Shown: positions 9,301 through 17,897, counted from the first letter of the stretch. The stretch is 64,000 nt of DNA from an uncultured Bariatricus sp. (GCA_934320645.1 CAKRFP010000002.1:62001-126000), one strand, 5' to 3'. Program-made: numbers and translations. The notes: generated by a model not told the origin, from the letters alone.

Positions 9301-9903
9301 GTCAATGTCAATGCAATCGAGGATTTCAAGGTTCTGTCTGAACGATATGAATTTATGAAAACCCAGCATGACGATCTGGTTGAGGCAGAAGCAACCCTTA
9401 AAAAGATCATCGAAGAGCTGGACGAGGCAATGCGAAAGCAGTTTACCGAACAGTTTGCGAAAATCAGCCAGGAATTCAACCAGGTGTTCAAGCAGCTTTT
9501 CGGCGGTGGAAAAGGAACTCTGGAACTGATGGAGGATGAGGATGTGCTGGAAGCCGGAATCAGGATCATTGCGCAGCCACCGGGCAAAAAACTTCAGAAT
9601 ATGATGCAGCTTTCCGGTGGAGAAAAAGCACTGACAGCGATTTCACTTCTGTTTGCAATCCAGAATCTGAAACCGTCCCCGTTCTGTCTGCTGGATGAGA
9701 TCGAGGCGGCGCTGGATGATTCCAATGTCACCAGATTTGCACAGTATTTACACAAACTGACAGAGAATACGCAGTTTATCGTGATCACGCACCGTCGTGG
9801 TACGATGACGGCAGCAGACCGGTTATACGGGATCACCATGCAGGAAAAAGGGGTATCAACCCTGGTATCGGTGGATCTTCTGGAAGATGAGCTTACGAAG
9901 TAG
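6343..9903 (+). CDS. smc: Chromosome segregation protein SMC
   Basis: An 1186-aa SMC ATPase, the core of the bacterial condensin (SMC-ScpAB). The Walker A GPNGSGKSN is at residues 31-39. Long coiled coils occupy about 165-500 and 670-1000. The hinge lies between (about 515-640, LGVVADLIKVDKKYETAVEI onward). The C-terminal head has the signature LSGGEKALTAISLLFA and Walker B FCLLDEIEAALDD. Full length with all motifs. Its neighbours rnc and ftsY are the standard Firmicute arrangement. Confidence 0.98.
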   Translation: MYLKSIEVQGFKSFANKIVFEFHNGITGIVGPNGSGKSNVADAVRWVLGEQRVKQLRGGTMQDVIFSGTENRKPLSYASVAITLDNSDHKLPVEFEEVKVTRKLYRSGESEYLINGSVCRLKDINEMFYDTGIGKEGYSIIGQGQIDKILSGKPEERRELFDEAAGIVKFKRRKALSLRKLEEEQSNLVRVNDILGELEKQFGPLQRQSETAKEYLKKREELKRYDINMFLVEMTRLKGQIRENDEKLKLAQDELAEAGKKHEEMKVQYEQIEQEVDEVDAGIERAKSQKNETALLKQQLESQIELLKEQINSVRMNDEHYEKRAKDIRAELANREKQKSELEEEKAEIDRHLAAASDRQKQAGEALTALQSRIAEMTVEIEKNQNDIRELLNNRASTKAKLQHYETTLEQIKVRRAQLYKRLVEAESDVQRQQELAAQYTEELKAVSGKITDSVEQVKRYETEIAGLQKEIGQANENLQNGQNAYHREHSRLESLRNLTERYDGYGNSIRRVMEQKSREPKILGVVADLIKVDKKYETAVEIALGGSIQNIVTADEETAKKMIGYLKQNRYGRATFLPLTAIRGGQGFTRAEALREPGVIGTADKLVTVADKFTSLAEHLLGRTLVADNIDTGVRLARKYRQSLRIVTLEGDLINPGGAMSGGAFKNASNLLSRRREIEELEKTVDRLKKELQEAETVVASSKEKRTALYAKVEEIQQELQKDYVVQNTAKMNLDQVKNRQNATRESSEGIYAERKKLEEQVREIEENEESIRMELETSQQLEDELTRQMESSQKWLEKEREAEAAEVRKNENIHLSFAALEQKKDFIEENFARIQEEVDKFQEELAALNASKGENHGEIEQKETQIAEIRQTIENSKDLFEEINQEIEESQKKREELNLKHKAFLKKREDLASHMAELDKEAFRLTSKKEGYEEASEKQINYMWEEYELTYNHALEIRDESLTDPAEMRKRIQELKSEIRKLGSVNVNAIEDFKVLSERYEFMKTQHDDLVEAEATLKKIIEELDEAMRKQFTEQFAKISQEFNQVFKQLFGGGKGTLELMEDEDVLEAGIRIIAQPPGKKLQNMMQLSGGEKALTAISLLFAIQNLKPSPFCLLDEIEAALDDSNVTRFAQYLHKLTENTQFIVITHRRGTMTAADRLYGITMQEKGVSTLVSVDLLEDELTK

Positions 9904-9919
9904 CGGATAGGAGGATATG

Positions 9920-10876
9920 ATGGCAGAAGAAAAAATGGGATTTTTTAAACGACTTGTGGCAGGACTTAACAAGACGCGTGACAATATCGTGTCCGGAATG
10001 GACAGTATTTTTCATGGATTTTCAAAAATAGACGAAGACTTTTACGAAGAACTGGAAGAAGTTCTGATCATGGGGGATTTGGGAGTCAAGGCAACCTATG
10101 CCATTCTTGAGGATCTACGGACAAAAGTAAAAGAACAGCATATCAAGGAGCCGATCGAGTGCAGACAGCTTCTGATCGACAGCATCAAAGAACAGATGGA
10201 TGTCGGTGAGACTGCTTATGAGTTCGAGAATCAGACTTCGGTAGTTCTGGTGATCGGGGTAAATGGAGTCGGAAAGACGACAACGATCGGAAAGCTTGCC
10301 GGTAAGATGAGAAGCCAGGGTAAGAAGGTCGTACTTGCGGCAGCAGATACTTTCCGTGCGGCAGCAGGAGAACAGTTAAAAGAATGGGCGCACCGTTCGG
10401 ATGCAGACCTGATCGGTGGACAGGAAGGCGCAGATCCGGCGGCGATCGTCTATGATGCTGTAGCGGCTGCAAAGGCAAGGAAAGCAGATATTCTTCTGGT
10501 AGATACAGCCGGAAGACTGCACAATAAAAAGAACCTGATGGAAGAACTGAAGAAGATCAACCGTGTGCTGGAAAGAGAGTATCCGGAGGCACACCGGGAG
10601 ACACTGGTTGTGCTGGATGCGACAACCGGACAGAATGCACTTTCACAGGCAAAAGAATTCAGTGATGTAGCGGATATTACAGGAATCATCCTGACAAAGA
10701 TGGATGGAACAGCCAAGGGCGGAATTGCAGTTGCAATTCAGGCAGAGCTTGGAATTCCTGTAAAATATATAGGCGTCGGTGAGACGATTGATGATCTGCA
10801 GAAATTCGATTCCGATGAATTTGTACAGGCATTATTTGCAACAGAAGAAAAGAAGGAAGAAGAAGGAGAAGAATAA
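9920..10876 (+). CDS. ftsY: Signal recognition particle receptor FtsY
   Basis: A 318-aa SRP GTPase receptor that docks Ffh-ribosome complexes at the membrane. A short N-terminal acidic/amphipathic region is followed by the NG domain: G1 GVNGVGKTTTIGKLA near residue 110, DTFRAAAGEQL, DTAGRLHNKKNLMEEL, and TKMDGTAKGG. ATG codons occur at 9917 and 9920; AGGAGG at 9909-9914 favours 9920. It is 16 bases after smc. The partner gene ffh is about 51 kb away at 62258. Confidence 0.96.
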   Translation: MAEEKMGFFKRLVAGLNKTRDNIVSGMDSIFHGFSKIDEDFYEELEEVLIMGDLGVKATYAILEDLRTKVKEQHIKEPIECRQLLIDSIKEQMDVGETAYEFENQTSVVLVIGVNGVGKTTTIGKLAGKMRSQGKKVVLAAADTFRAAAGEQLKEWAHRSDADLIGGQEGADPAAIVYDAVAAAKARKADILLVDTAGRLHNKKNLMEELKKINRVLEREYPEAHRETLVVLDATTGQNALSQAKEFSDVADITGIILTKMDGTAKGGIAVAIQAELGIPVKYIGVGETIDDLQKFDSDEFVQALFATEEKKEEEGEE

Positions 10877-10877
10877 C

Positions 10878-12092
10878 ATGCTGACATTAGAAAAGTTTGA
10901 AGAAGCAAGTGAGATCGTAAAACGTGTGACACGTCCGACAAAGCTTGTCTACAGTGAGTATCTCAGTAGCCAGACCGGAGGAAAAGTTTATCTGAAACCG
11001 GAAAACATGCAGTACACAGGTGCATACAAATTAAGAGGGGCTTATTACAAGATCAGTACTCTTTCTGAGGAAGACCGTGCAAAAGGTCTGATCACTGCTT
11101 CCGCAGGAAACCATGCACAGGGCGTGGCTTACGCTGCAAAAGCATTCGGATGTAAGGCAACGATCGTAATGCCGACGGTCACTCCGCTGATCAAGGTAAA
11201 CCGTACCAAGAGCTACGGTGCTGATGTTGTTTTATACGGAGATGTCTATGATGATGCCTGTGCAAAGGCTTATGAGCTTGCAGAAAAGCACGGATATACC
11301 TTTGTTCATCCGTTCGATGATCTGGATGTAGCTACCGGACAGGGAACGATTGCAATGGAAATTGTCCAGGAACTCCCGACCGTTGATTATATCCTTGCAC
11401 CGATCGGGGGCGGCGGACTGATCACAGGTGTATCTACACTTGCGAAAATGCTGAATCCAAAGATCAAAGTGATCGGTGTGGAACCGGCAGAAGCAGCAAG
11501 TATGACTGCTGCAATCGAAGCAGGACATACCGTAACACTTCCAAGTGCCAACACGATCGCAGATGGTACAGCAGTAAAAAAAGTCGGGGAACAGAACCTC
11601 CCATACGTTATGGAAAATGTAGACCAGATCGTGACTGTAGAAGATGATGAACTGGTCGGAGCATTCCTTGATATGGTGGAAAACCATAAAATGGTTGTAG
11701 AAAATTCCGGGCTTCTTTCTGTTGCGGCATTAAAACAGTTGGATCTGAAAGGAAAGAAGGTTGTATCGATCTTAAGTGGCGGAAATATGGATGTGATCAC
11801 CATGTCTTCTGTTGTACAGCATGGACTGATCCAGAGAGACCGTATCTTTTCTGTATCAGTACTTCTTCCGGACAAACCGGGTGAACTGGTAAAAGTGGCA
11901 CAGACGATCGCAGAAGAGCAGGGAAATGTGATCAAACTGGAACATAATCAGTTTGTAAGTATTAACCGGAATGCGGCTGTGGAGCTTCGTGTGACACTGG
12001 AAGCGTTTGGAACGGAGCATAAGAACCGGATTATTGCGGCACTGGAAGGGGCTGGGTACAGACCGAAGCTGATCAGTGCGAAGTTATATTAG
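10878..12092 (+). CDS. ilvA: Threonine ammonia-lyase with ACT domain
   Basis: A 404-aa PLP enzyme converting threonine to 2-oxobutanoate and ammonia. The catalytic Lys is K51 in YTGAYKLRGAYY. The PLP phosphate loop is near SAGNHAQGVAYAA, with a glycine-rich GGGGLITGVS later. A single ACT domain spans about 325-404 (FSVSVLLPDKPGELVKVAQT), the length and layout of the catabolic/TdcB-like clostridial form rather than the long biosynthetic IlvA with two ACT-like modules. ATG 10878 follows the ftsY stop by one base, so it is co-transcribed. Confidence 0.93.
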   Translation: MLTLEKFEEASEIVKRVTRPTKLVYSEYLSSQTGGKVYLKPENMQYTGAYKLRGAYYKISTLSEEDRAKGLITASAGNHAQGVAYAAKAFGCKATIVMPTVTPLIKVNRTKSYGADVVLYGDVYDDACAKAYELAEKHGYTFVHPFDDLDVATGQGTIAMEIVQELPTVDYILAPIGGGGLITGVSTLAKMLNPKIKVIGVEPAEAASMTAAIEAGHTVTLPSANTIADGTAVKKVGEQNLPYVMENVDQIVTVEDDELVGAFLDMVENHKMVVENSGLLSVAALKQLDLKGKKVVSILSGGNMDVITMSSVVQHGLIQRDRIFSVSVLLPDKPGELVKVAQTIAEEQGNVIKLEHNQFVSINRNAAVELRVTLEAFGTEHKNRIIAALEGAGYRPKLISAKLY

Positions 12093-12103
12093 GATGTTTG
12101 AGA

Positions 12104-12143
12104 GGGCAGTCTTATCCTGTGTGGGAATGAGGCTGCCTGTTTT
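12104..12143 (+). terminator. Probable terminator after ilvA
   Basis: GGCAGTCTTATCC at about 12104-12117 pairs with the region 12123-12136 (with G-U pairs) and is followed by TGTTTT. Confidence 0.6.
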
Positions 12144-12149
12144 GATAGA

Positions 12150-12337
12150 GGTTGTGAGACCGGGTGAGAAGAAGAATCTCTTCCAATCCAAGTTGTGCAA
12201 ACCATTCCGATGAACCTCTGAAGGCGAAAATTATGTCAGCAGAGGCTTCCATAATTTTTGAGTTTCATCTCCATTGCACAAAATAGGATTGGAAGAGATT
12301 CTTCTTCTCGCCCGGCCAATGAACGGTATTGGTAAAA
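12150..12337 (+). repeat. Long covarying hairpin element, copy 1
   Basis: A 188-base intergenic element. It opens with GGTTGTG, then a 32-nt arm at 12158-12189 that pairs with 12286-12317 (30 Watson-Crick pairs, one G-U, one mismatch). A 96-nt core lies at 12190-12285, and the element closes with ACGGTATTGGTAAAA at 12323-12337. Within the core, TTGTGCAA pairs with TTGCACAA, GATGAA with TTCATC, and AAAATTATG with CATAATTTT, so the whole folds into one long hairpin. The core is 94/96 identical to 35590-35685 while the arms differ with compensation. See findings. Confidence 0.9.
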
Positions 12338-12499
12338 GAGCCAGGACTGCTTCATAGTGAGGAAGAGAGGATAGAGACTGCAAATGGATTTGGTGCTTGT
12401 TGAAGACGTGAGATATTGGATAAAATATGGAAATTCAACAAATTAGCACTTTAATTGAATGAATTACTGGGCTAAAGTCACGAAATGGGGAAAATGGGG

Positions 12500-12528
12500 T
12501 TGACATTGGAAGTATAGTTGTATACAAT
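12500..12528 (+). promoter_or_regulatory. Promoter of the citrate synthase operon with GntR-type operator
   Basis: TTGACA at 12500-12505, a 17-base spacer, then TACAAT at 12523-12528. The palindrome TTGTATACAA at 12519-12528 covers the -10 box and resembles sites of FadR-subfamily GntR regulators. The regulator gene is second in the operon, so autoregulation is likely. Confidence 0.8.
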
Positions 12529-12560
12529 GATACAAAAATACAGGTCAGGGAGTGACGGTT

Positions 12561-13949
12561 ATGGAAAATAGGAAGGTTTATCTGGATAAGCATACAAATT
12601 TGTTGCAGCTTGAAGAGCATATGTATCCGCTGGTGGATGTGGATACGCCGAATGTGTTTCGGAATCTGTTTCATTATGATGAGATTCCGAAGATTGCATT
12701 TAATGATCGTATCGTTCCGCACAGTATGCCGGACGAGATCTGGATTACAGATACGACGTTCAGGGACGGGCAGCAGTCGAGGGCTCCTTATTCGACAGAG
12801 CAGATTGTAACGATTTTTGATTATATGCACCGGCTTGGCGGTCCGCAGGGCAAGATCCGGCAGAGTGAATTTTTCTTATATAGTAAGAAAGACCGGGATG
12901 CCGTATATAAATGTATGGAGAGAGGTTATAAGTTCCCGGAGATCACGAGCTGGATCCGTGCAAGCAAAAAGGATTTCGAGCTGGTAAAGGATTTGGGAAT
13001 GAAAGAAACCGGAATTCTGGTAAGCTGTTCAGATTACCATATTTTTTATAAACTGAAGATGACAAGACGTGAGGCAATGGAACATTATTTATCGGTTGTA
13101 CGTGAATGTCTGGAAACGGGTGTCAGTCCAAGATGCCACCTGGAGGATATTACCAGATCGGATATTTATGGATTCGTCATTCCGTTCTGTCTGGAACTGA
13201 TGCACCTGATGGAAGAGTACCAGATTCCGGTGAAGATCCGTGTCTGTGATACCATGGGATATGGAGTGAACTATCCGGGAGCCGTGATCCCGCGTTCGAT
13301 TCCGGGAATCATTTACGGACTCCGGGTACATGCAGGTGTGCCGAGTGAGCTGATCGAATTTCACGGACACAATGATTTTTACAAGGCAGTCAACAATTCC
13401 ACAACAGCATGGCTTTATGGGGCATGTGGCGTGAACTGTTCTTTATTTGGAATTGGCGAACGTACCGGCAATACTCCGCTGGAAGCAATGATCTTTGAAT
13501 ATGCACAGCTTCGCGGAACCTTAGATGGAATGGACACCACGGTGATCACCGAGCTTGCGGAATATTACGAGAAAGAGATCGGATATCAGATTCCGCCGCG
13601 GACACCGTTTGTGGGAAAGAACTTTAATGTGACCCGCGCGGGAATCCATGCAGACGGACTTTTGAAGAACGAAGAAATCTACAATGTGTTTGATACCGGT
13701 AAATTTCTAAACCGCCCACCGCTGGTTGCTGTGTCTAATACTTCCGGTCTGGCAGGCATTGCACACTGGATTAATACATATTATCACCTGAAAAATGAGA
13801 AACAGGTAGACAAGAATTCCACTTTAGTTGTAGAATTGAAGAAGTGGGTTGATGCGGAATATGAATCCGGCCGTGTCACTGTTCTCACAGACGAGGAGCT
13901 GCTCCGTGAGATTGAGAGAATCTGTGGCGAAAAAGGGATCACAATCTAA
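12561..13949 (+). CDS. (Re)-citrate synthase (homocitrate/isopropylmalate synthase fold)
   Basis: A 462-aa HMGL-like enzyme. Motif 1 is TDTTFRDGQQSR (about residue 65), and the metal-binding H-x-H appears as EFHGHNDF (about 270), followed by GIGERTGNTPLE. It lacks the C-terminal LeuA allosteric domain. Its closest named relative by layout is the clostridial (Re)-citrate synthase, which condenses oxaloacetate and acetyl-CoA in anaerobes that lack the Si enzyme. The downstream isocitrate dehydrogenase supports a route to 2-oxoglutarate and glutamate. Homocitrate synthase activity is the alternative. GTG 12552 is possible, but AGGGAG at 12547 favours ATG 12561. No aconitase is in the window. Confidence 0.8.
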   Translation: MENRKVYLDKHTNLLQLEEHMYPLVDVDTPNVFRNLFHYDEIPKIAFNDRIVPHSMPDEIWITDTTFRDGQQSRAPYSTEQIVTIFDYMHRLGGPQGKIRQSEFFLYSKKDRDAVYKCMERGYKFPEITSWIRASKKDFELVKDLGMKETGILVSCSDYHIFYKLKMTRREAMEHYLSVVRECLETGVSPRCHLEDITRSDIYGFVIPFCLELMHLMEEYQIPVKIRVCDTMGYGVNYPGAVIPRSIPGIIYGLRVHAGVPSELIEFHGHNDFYKAVNNSTTAWLYGACGVNCSLFGIGERTGNTPLEAMIFEYAQLRGTLDGMDTTVITELAEYYEKEIGYQIPPRTPFVGKNFNVTRAGIHADGLLKNEEIYNVFDTGKFLNRPPLVAVSNTSGLAGIAHWINTYYHLKNEKQVDKNSTLVVELKKWVDAEYESGRVTVLTDEELLREIERICGEKGITI

Positions 13950-13971
13950 CGAAATTCAGGAGTGAGATAAA

Positions 13972-14610
13972 ATGGAAGAGTATTCATTGAGAAGTCAGGT
14001 TTTTCAGACTATCCGAGACGATATTTTGAAGGGCAAATATAAAGAAAATGACGAACTCAGAGAAGCAACATTGGGGAAGGAACTTGGAGTAAGCCGTACG
14101 CCGGTAAGAGAAGCACTTAGGCAGCTGGAACTGGAGGGGCTGGTCAACATTATCCCGAACAAGGGAGCCTATGTAACCGGTATTTCGGATAAGGATGTAC
14201 ATGATATTTATATGATCCGTTCCATGCTGGAAGGCTTATGTGTCCGCTGGGCGACAGAGCATATCACACAGGAACAGTTAGAAGAACTGGATGAGATCAT
14301 TCTTTTATCGGAATATCATATGGATAAAGGACACTCCGACCAGCTGACAGAGCTGGATGGAAGATTTCATCAGATTCTGTATGAGGCATCGGAAAGCCGG
14401 ATCTTGGATCATGTGCTTTCGGATTTTCATAAATATGTACAGCTTGCAAGAAGGACTTCCGTTAAGACAGAGGAGCGTGCGATCAAGTCGATTGGTGAGC
14501 ACAATGAGATCCTGAACGCGATCAAAGCGAAGGATGCGGAAAAAGCCGGCAATCTGGCAACGCTCCACATTATGCATGTTATGGAGAATCTGCATATAGA
14601 AGAAGAATAA
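13972..14610 (+). CDS. GntR-family regulator, FadR subfamily
   Basis: A 212-aa repressor-type protein. The N-terminal winged helix-turn-helix covers about residues 8-75 (GVSRTPVREALRQLELEGLV). The C-terminal all-helical FCD ligand domain (about 80-205) has spaced Asp/His residues of the metal/acid-binding type. Its ligand is probably an organic acid such as citrate, isocitrate or 2-oxoglutarate, inferred only from its place between citrate synthase and icd. It is 22 bases after the synthase, and the operon promoter carries a matching palindrome. Confidence 0.9.
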   Translation: MEEYSLRSQVFQTIRDDILKGKYKENDELREATLGKELGVSRTPVREALRQLELEGLVNIIPNKGAYVTGISDKDVHDIYMIRSMLEGLCVRWATEHITQEQLEELDEIILLSEYHMDKGHSDQLTELDGRFHQILYEASESRILDHVLSDFHKYVQLARRTSVKTEERAIKSIGEHNEILNAIKAKDAEKAGNLATLHIMHVMENLHIEEE

Positions 14611-14630
14611 GCAAAAAAGGAGACGAAGCT

Positions 14631-15827
14631 ATGAGTAAAATTCAGATGACGACACCGATTGTTGAGATGGACGGAGATGAGATGACCAGAATCCTCTGGA
14701 AGATGATCAAAGAGGATCTGTTACTGCCATATATTGATCTGAAGACGGAGTATTATGATCTTGGTCTGGAACACCGCAATGAAACAGACGATCAGGTTAC
14801 GATCGATTCAGCCAATGCGACCAGAAAGTACAAGGTAGCAGTCAAATGTGCGACCATCACACCAAACGCAGCCAGAGTGAAAGAATACAATCTCAAAGAG
14901 ATGTGGAAGAGCCCGAACGGAACAATCCGTGCGATTCTGGATGGAACCGTATTTCGTGCTCCGATCGTGGTAAAAGGAATTGAGCCATGTGTGAAAAACT
15001 GGAAAAAGCCGATCACCATTGCCCGTCATGCATATGGGGATGTCTATAAGGGAACGGAGATGAAGATCCCGGGACCTGGAAAGGCAGAGCTTGTCTATAC
15101 AGCACCGGACGGAACCGAGACAAGAGAGCTGATCCACAATTTTGACGGAGCGGGGATCATTCAGGGCATGCACAACATCAATGCTTCCATCGAAAGCTTT
15201 GCAAGAAGCTGCTTTGGTTATGCACTTGATACGAAGCAGGATCTGTGGTTTGCAACCAAGGATACCATTTCCAAGAAATACGATCATACCTTCAAAGATA
15301 TTTTCCAGGAGATCTTTGATGCAGAATATAAGGACCGCTTTGAAGAGGCAGGAATTGAGTATTTCTACACCCTGATCGATGATGCGGTGGCACGTGTGAT
15401 GAAATCAGAGGGCGGTTACATTTGGGCTTGTAAGAACTATGACGGGGATGTGATGAGTGACATGGTATCCTCTGCATTTGGTTCTCTTGCCATGATGACC
15501 TCTGTTCTGGTATCTCCGGAAGGCTATTATGAGTATGAAGCTGCACATGGAACCGTACAGCGCCACTATTACAAGCACCTGAAAGGTGAGGAAACTTCTA
15601 CCAACTCTGTGGCAACCATTTTCGCATGGTCAGGAGCACTCCGCAAGAGAGGTGAGATGGATGGGAATCAGGAGCTGATGAATTTTGCCGACCGTCTGGA
15701 AAAGGCAACGATTGATACGATCGAGGCTGGTTATATGACAAAAGATCTGGCAATGATCACGACCCTTGCAGATGTCCATGTACTGGACAGCGAAGGCTTT
15801 ATCAAAGCAATTGCAGAGAGACTGTAG
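14631..15827 (+). CDS. icd: NADP-dependent isocitrate dehydrogenase
   Basis: A 398-aa enzyme oxidising isocitrate to 2-oxoglutarate and CO2. Its length and start (QMTTPIVEMDGDEMTRILWK) are those of the eukaryote-like subfamily II, unlike E. coli Icd. Substrate and metal residues lie in FRAPIVVKGIEP, LIDDAVARVM and KNYDGDVMSDMV, and the NADP-binding AAHGTVQRHY is present. It is the third gene of the operon, 20 bases after the regulator, and would supply NADPH and the glutamate skeleton. Confidence 0.95.
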   Translation: MSKIQMTTPIVEMDGDEMTRILWKMIKEDLLLPYIDLKTEYYDLGLEHRNETDDQVTIDSANATRKYKVAVKCATITPNAARVKEYNLKEMWKSPNGTIRAILDGTVFRAPIVVKGIEPCVKNWKKPITIARHAYGDVYKGTEMKIPGPGKAELVYTAPDGTETRELIHNFDGAGIIQGMHNINASIESFARSCFGYALDTKQDLWFATKDTISKKYDHTFKDIFQEIFDAEYKDRFEEAGIEYFYTLIDDAVARVMKSEGGYIWACKNYDGDVMSDMVSSAFGSLAMMTSVLVSPEGYYEYEAAHGTVQRHYYKHLKGEETSTNSVATIFAWSGALRKRGEMDGNQELMNFADRLEKATIDTIEAGYMTKDLAMITTLADVHVLDSEGFIKAIAERL

Positions 15828-15859
15828 AGCTGGATAAAAATTACGGATAAAAGAAAAAG

Positions 15860-15895
15860 AAGGATTTGACGTCTTTGGGTGTCAAATCCTTTTTG
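15860..15895. terminator. Bidirectional terminator between icd and the ABC-F gene
   Basis: AAGGATTTGAC at 15860-15870 pairs perfectly with 15881-15891, with A-rich DNA before and T-run after, serving both converging genes. Confidence 0.9.
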
Positions 15896-15922
15896 CGTGT
15901 TCATAAGAAATTCAGGAGAAAC

Positions 15923-17830
15923 TTATTCAGCCAGTTCTTCCCATTTTTCATAGAGCGTTTCCAGTTCTTCTTCGTTTGCGGCTTTTTCCTTTGCCAGTTC
16001 CTGACATTTTACCGAGTTGGTGTAGACTTCTTCCAGCATCATCAGTTCATCAATCTCACCATTTCTGGTTTCCAGGACGCCGATTCGGTCTTCGGTCTTT
16101 TTCAGGTCATTCTGCTTTTTGCGGAGACGGGCCTGTTCCTCTTTCTGTTCCTGCCAGCTGAGCTTGGCCTCTGACACCTGAGCAGGTGCTTCCTCAGAAG
16201 CGGAAACTGCAGCAACCGGAGTCAGCAGATCTTTCTTTTCCAGATAATAATCATAGTTGCCAATATAATTTACAAAAGTATTGCCGGTCAGCTCCAGGAT
16301 ACGAGTAGCGGTCTGATTGATGAAATAACGGTCATGGGATACATAAAGTACCGTACCGGTATAATCATTCAGTGCCCGTTCCAGGATTTCTTTGGAAGTG
16401 ATGTCCAAATGGTTTGTCGGTTCGTCCAGGATCAGGAAGTTCGCGTTGGAGAGCATCAGCTTGGCAAGGGATACACGTCCTCTTTCTCCACCACTTAAGT
16501 CACCGATCAGCTTGAATACGTCATCTCCGGTGAAAAGGAATGCGGCGAGCATATTCCGGATCTGGGTGTTCGTCAGAGTCGGATAATCATCCGAGATTTC
16601 TTCAAAAATCGTCTTGTCCATGTGCAGAACATGATGTTCCTGGTCGTAGTAGCCGATCTCAACATTGGCACCAAGTGTAAAGGAACCACTGTCTGCGGAA
16701 ATAACGTTATTCAAAATCTTGAGAAGTGTGGTCTTGCCGGTTCCGTTGTCCCCGATGATCGCCACATGTTCCCCACGTTTGATCTCAAAACTGATATCGG
16801 TGAAGAGTGTCTGTGGCGGAAAAGCTTTGCTTAAGTTTTTGACAGAGAGGACATCATTGCCGCTGATACGGGATGGCTCCAGTTTCAGGTGAATGTCCGT
16901 GTTGATCTCGGTAGGTTTTTCAACCAACGTCATTTTATCCAGCATCTTCTCGCGACTTTCGGCCCGTTTGATGGATTTCTCGCGGTTGAAGGAGCGGAGC
17001 TTTTCGATCACCGCTTCCTGATGTTTGATCTCACGCTGCTGGTTTAAGTATTCTTTTAATTTGGCTTCTCTGAGCTGTTCCTTTTTGACGGCAAAGTCAG
17101 AGTAATTGCCCATATAAGTAAGAAGCTGTCCCTGTTCAACCTCGATGACCTTTGCCACCACACGGTTCAGAAAATAACGGTCATGGGATACGATGAGGAC
17201 GGCTCCCGGATAATTCAGAAGATAAGTCTCCAGCCAGGCAATGGAATTCATGTCCAGGTGGTTGGTCGGCTCATCCAGAAGAAGGACATCCGGTTTGGTA
17301 AGAAGAAGCTTACCAAGGGAGACACGGGTCTTCTGACCACCGGATAAAGAATCCACCGGTTTGCTGAATTCATCCTCGGTAAACCCAAGACCTTTTAGTA
17401 CGCCGACAAGCTCACTTTTGTAAGCGTATCCATCTGCATGCTCGAATGCAGAAGTCAGTCTCTGGTAGGTGGCAAGGCGCGCCTCCAGGGCATCACCGGA
17501 AAGGGAAGGGAGTTCTAACTCAATCGTGCGGATCTGCTTTTCCATCTCGATGACCTCAGCCTTTGCCGTGCGGACTTCCTCGTAAATCGTGTTGCCGCTT
17601 TCCATCTCCTGGTGCTGTGCGAGGTAGCCCAGTGTCTTCCCTTTTGTGAGAACGATCGTCCCTGCATCGGGAGGGAGCTGGCCTACGATCATTTTCAGAA
17701 TCGTGGATTTGCCGGCTCCGTTAAGACCCACAAGGGCAGCTTTTTCATGGTTTTCTATATGAAAGGATCCGTCTTTTACGATGACCTGATCCCCAAAACT
17801 TTTTGACAGATTATGACATGCCAGTATCAT
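15923..17830 (-). CDS. ABC-F family ATPase, Uup/YdiF type
   Basis: A 635-aa soluble protein with two ABC domains and no membrane segments, of the ribosome-associated ABC-F class. Walker A motifs are GLNGAGKST (about residue 36) and GDNGTGKTT (about 358). Signatures are LSGGQKTRVSLGKLL and LSGGERGRVSLAKLM, each followed by LLDEPTNHLD-type Walker B. A charged linker lies between the domains (about 235-300), and a C-terminal coiled coil (about 560-635) is like that of Uup/YdiF. A housekeeping translation role is more likely than antibiotic resistance, but the sequence does not settle it. Transcribed away from rex. Confidence 0.93.
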   Translation of the reverse strand: MILACHNLSKSFGDQVIVKDGSFHIENHEKAALVGLNGAGKSTILKMIVGQLPPDAGTIVLTKGKTLGYLAQHQEMESGNTIYEEVRTAKAEVIEMEKQIRTIELELPSLSGDALEARLATYQRLTSAFEHADGYAYKSELVGVLKGLGFTEDEFSKPVDSLSGGQKTRVSLGKLLLTKPDVLLLDEPTNHLDMNSIAWLETYLLNYPGAVLIVSHDRYFLNRVVAKVIEVEQGQLLTYMGNYSDFAVKKEQLREAKLKEYLNQQREIKHQEAVIEKLRSFNREKSIKRAESREKMLDKMTLVEKPTEINTDIHLKLEPSRISGNDVLSVKNLSKAFPPQTLFTDISFEIKRGEHVAIIGDNGTGKTTLLKILNNVISADSGSFTLGANVEIGYYDQEHHVLHMDKTIFEEISDDYPTLTNTQIRNMLAAFLFTGDDVFKLIGDLSGGERGRVSLAKLMLSNANFLILDEPTNHLDITSKEILERALNDYTGTVLYVSHDRYFINQTATRILELTGNTFVNYIGNYDYYLEKKDLLTPVAAVSASEEAPAQVSEAKLSWQEQKEEQARLRKKQNDLKKTEDRIGVLETRNGEIDELMMLEEVYTNSVKCQELAKEKAANEEELETLYEKWEELAE

Positions 17831-17897
17831 TTCTTAAATCCTCCTGTTAAACATGTAATAATTATAGCTGAAATACGCCAAAAAACAACTATTAAAA

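Noticed and set aside
12150..12337. Reading the long hairpin as a plain intrinsic terminator
   Set aside because: There is no T-run after the stem, and the conserved core and outer flanks are not explained by termination; separate terminators lie just upstream in copies 1 and 2.
15923..17830. Antibiotic-resistance ABC-F protein
   Set aside because: The C-terminal coiled coil and gene context fit a housekeeping Uup/YdiF protein, and no attenuator-type leader was seen.
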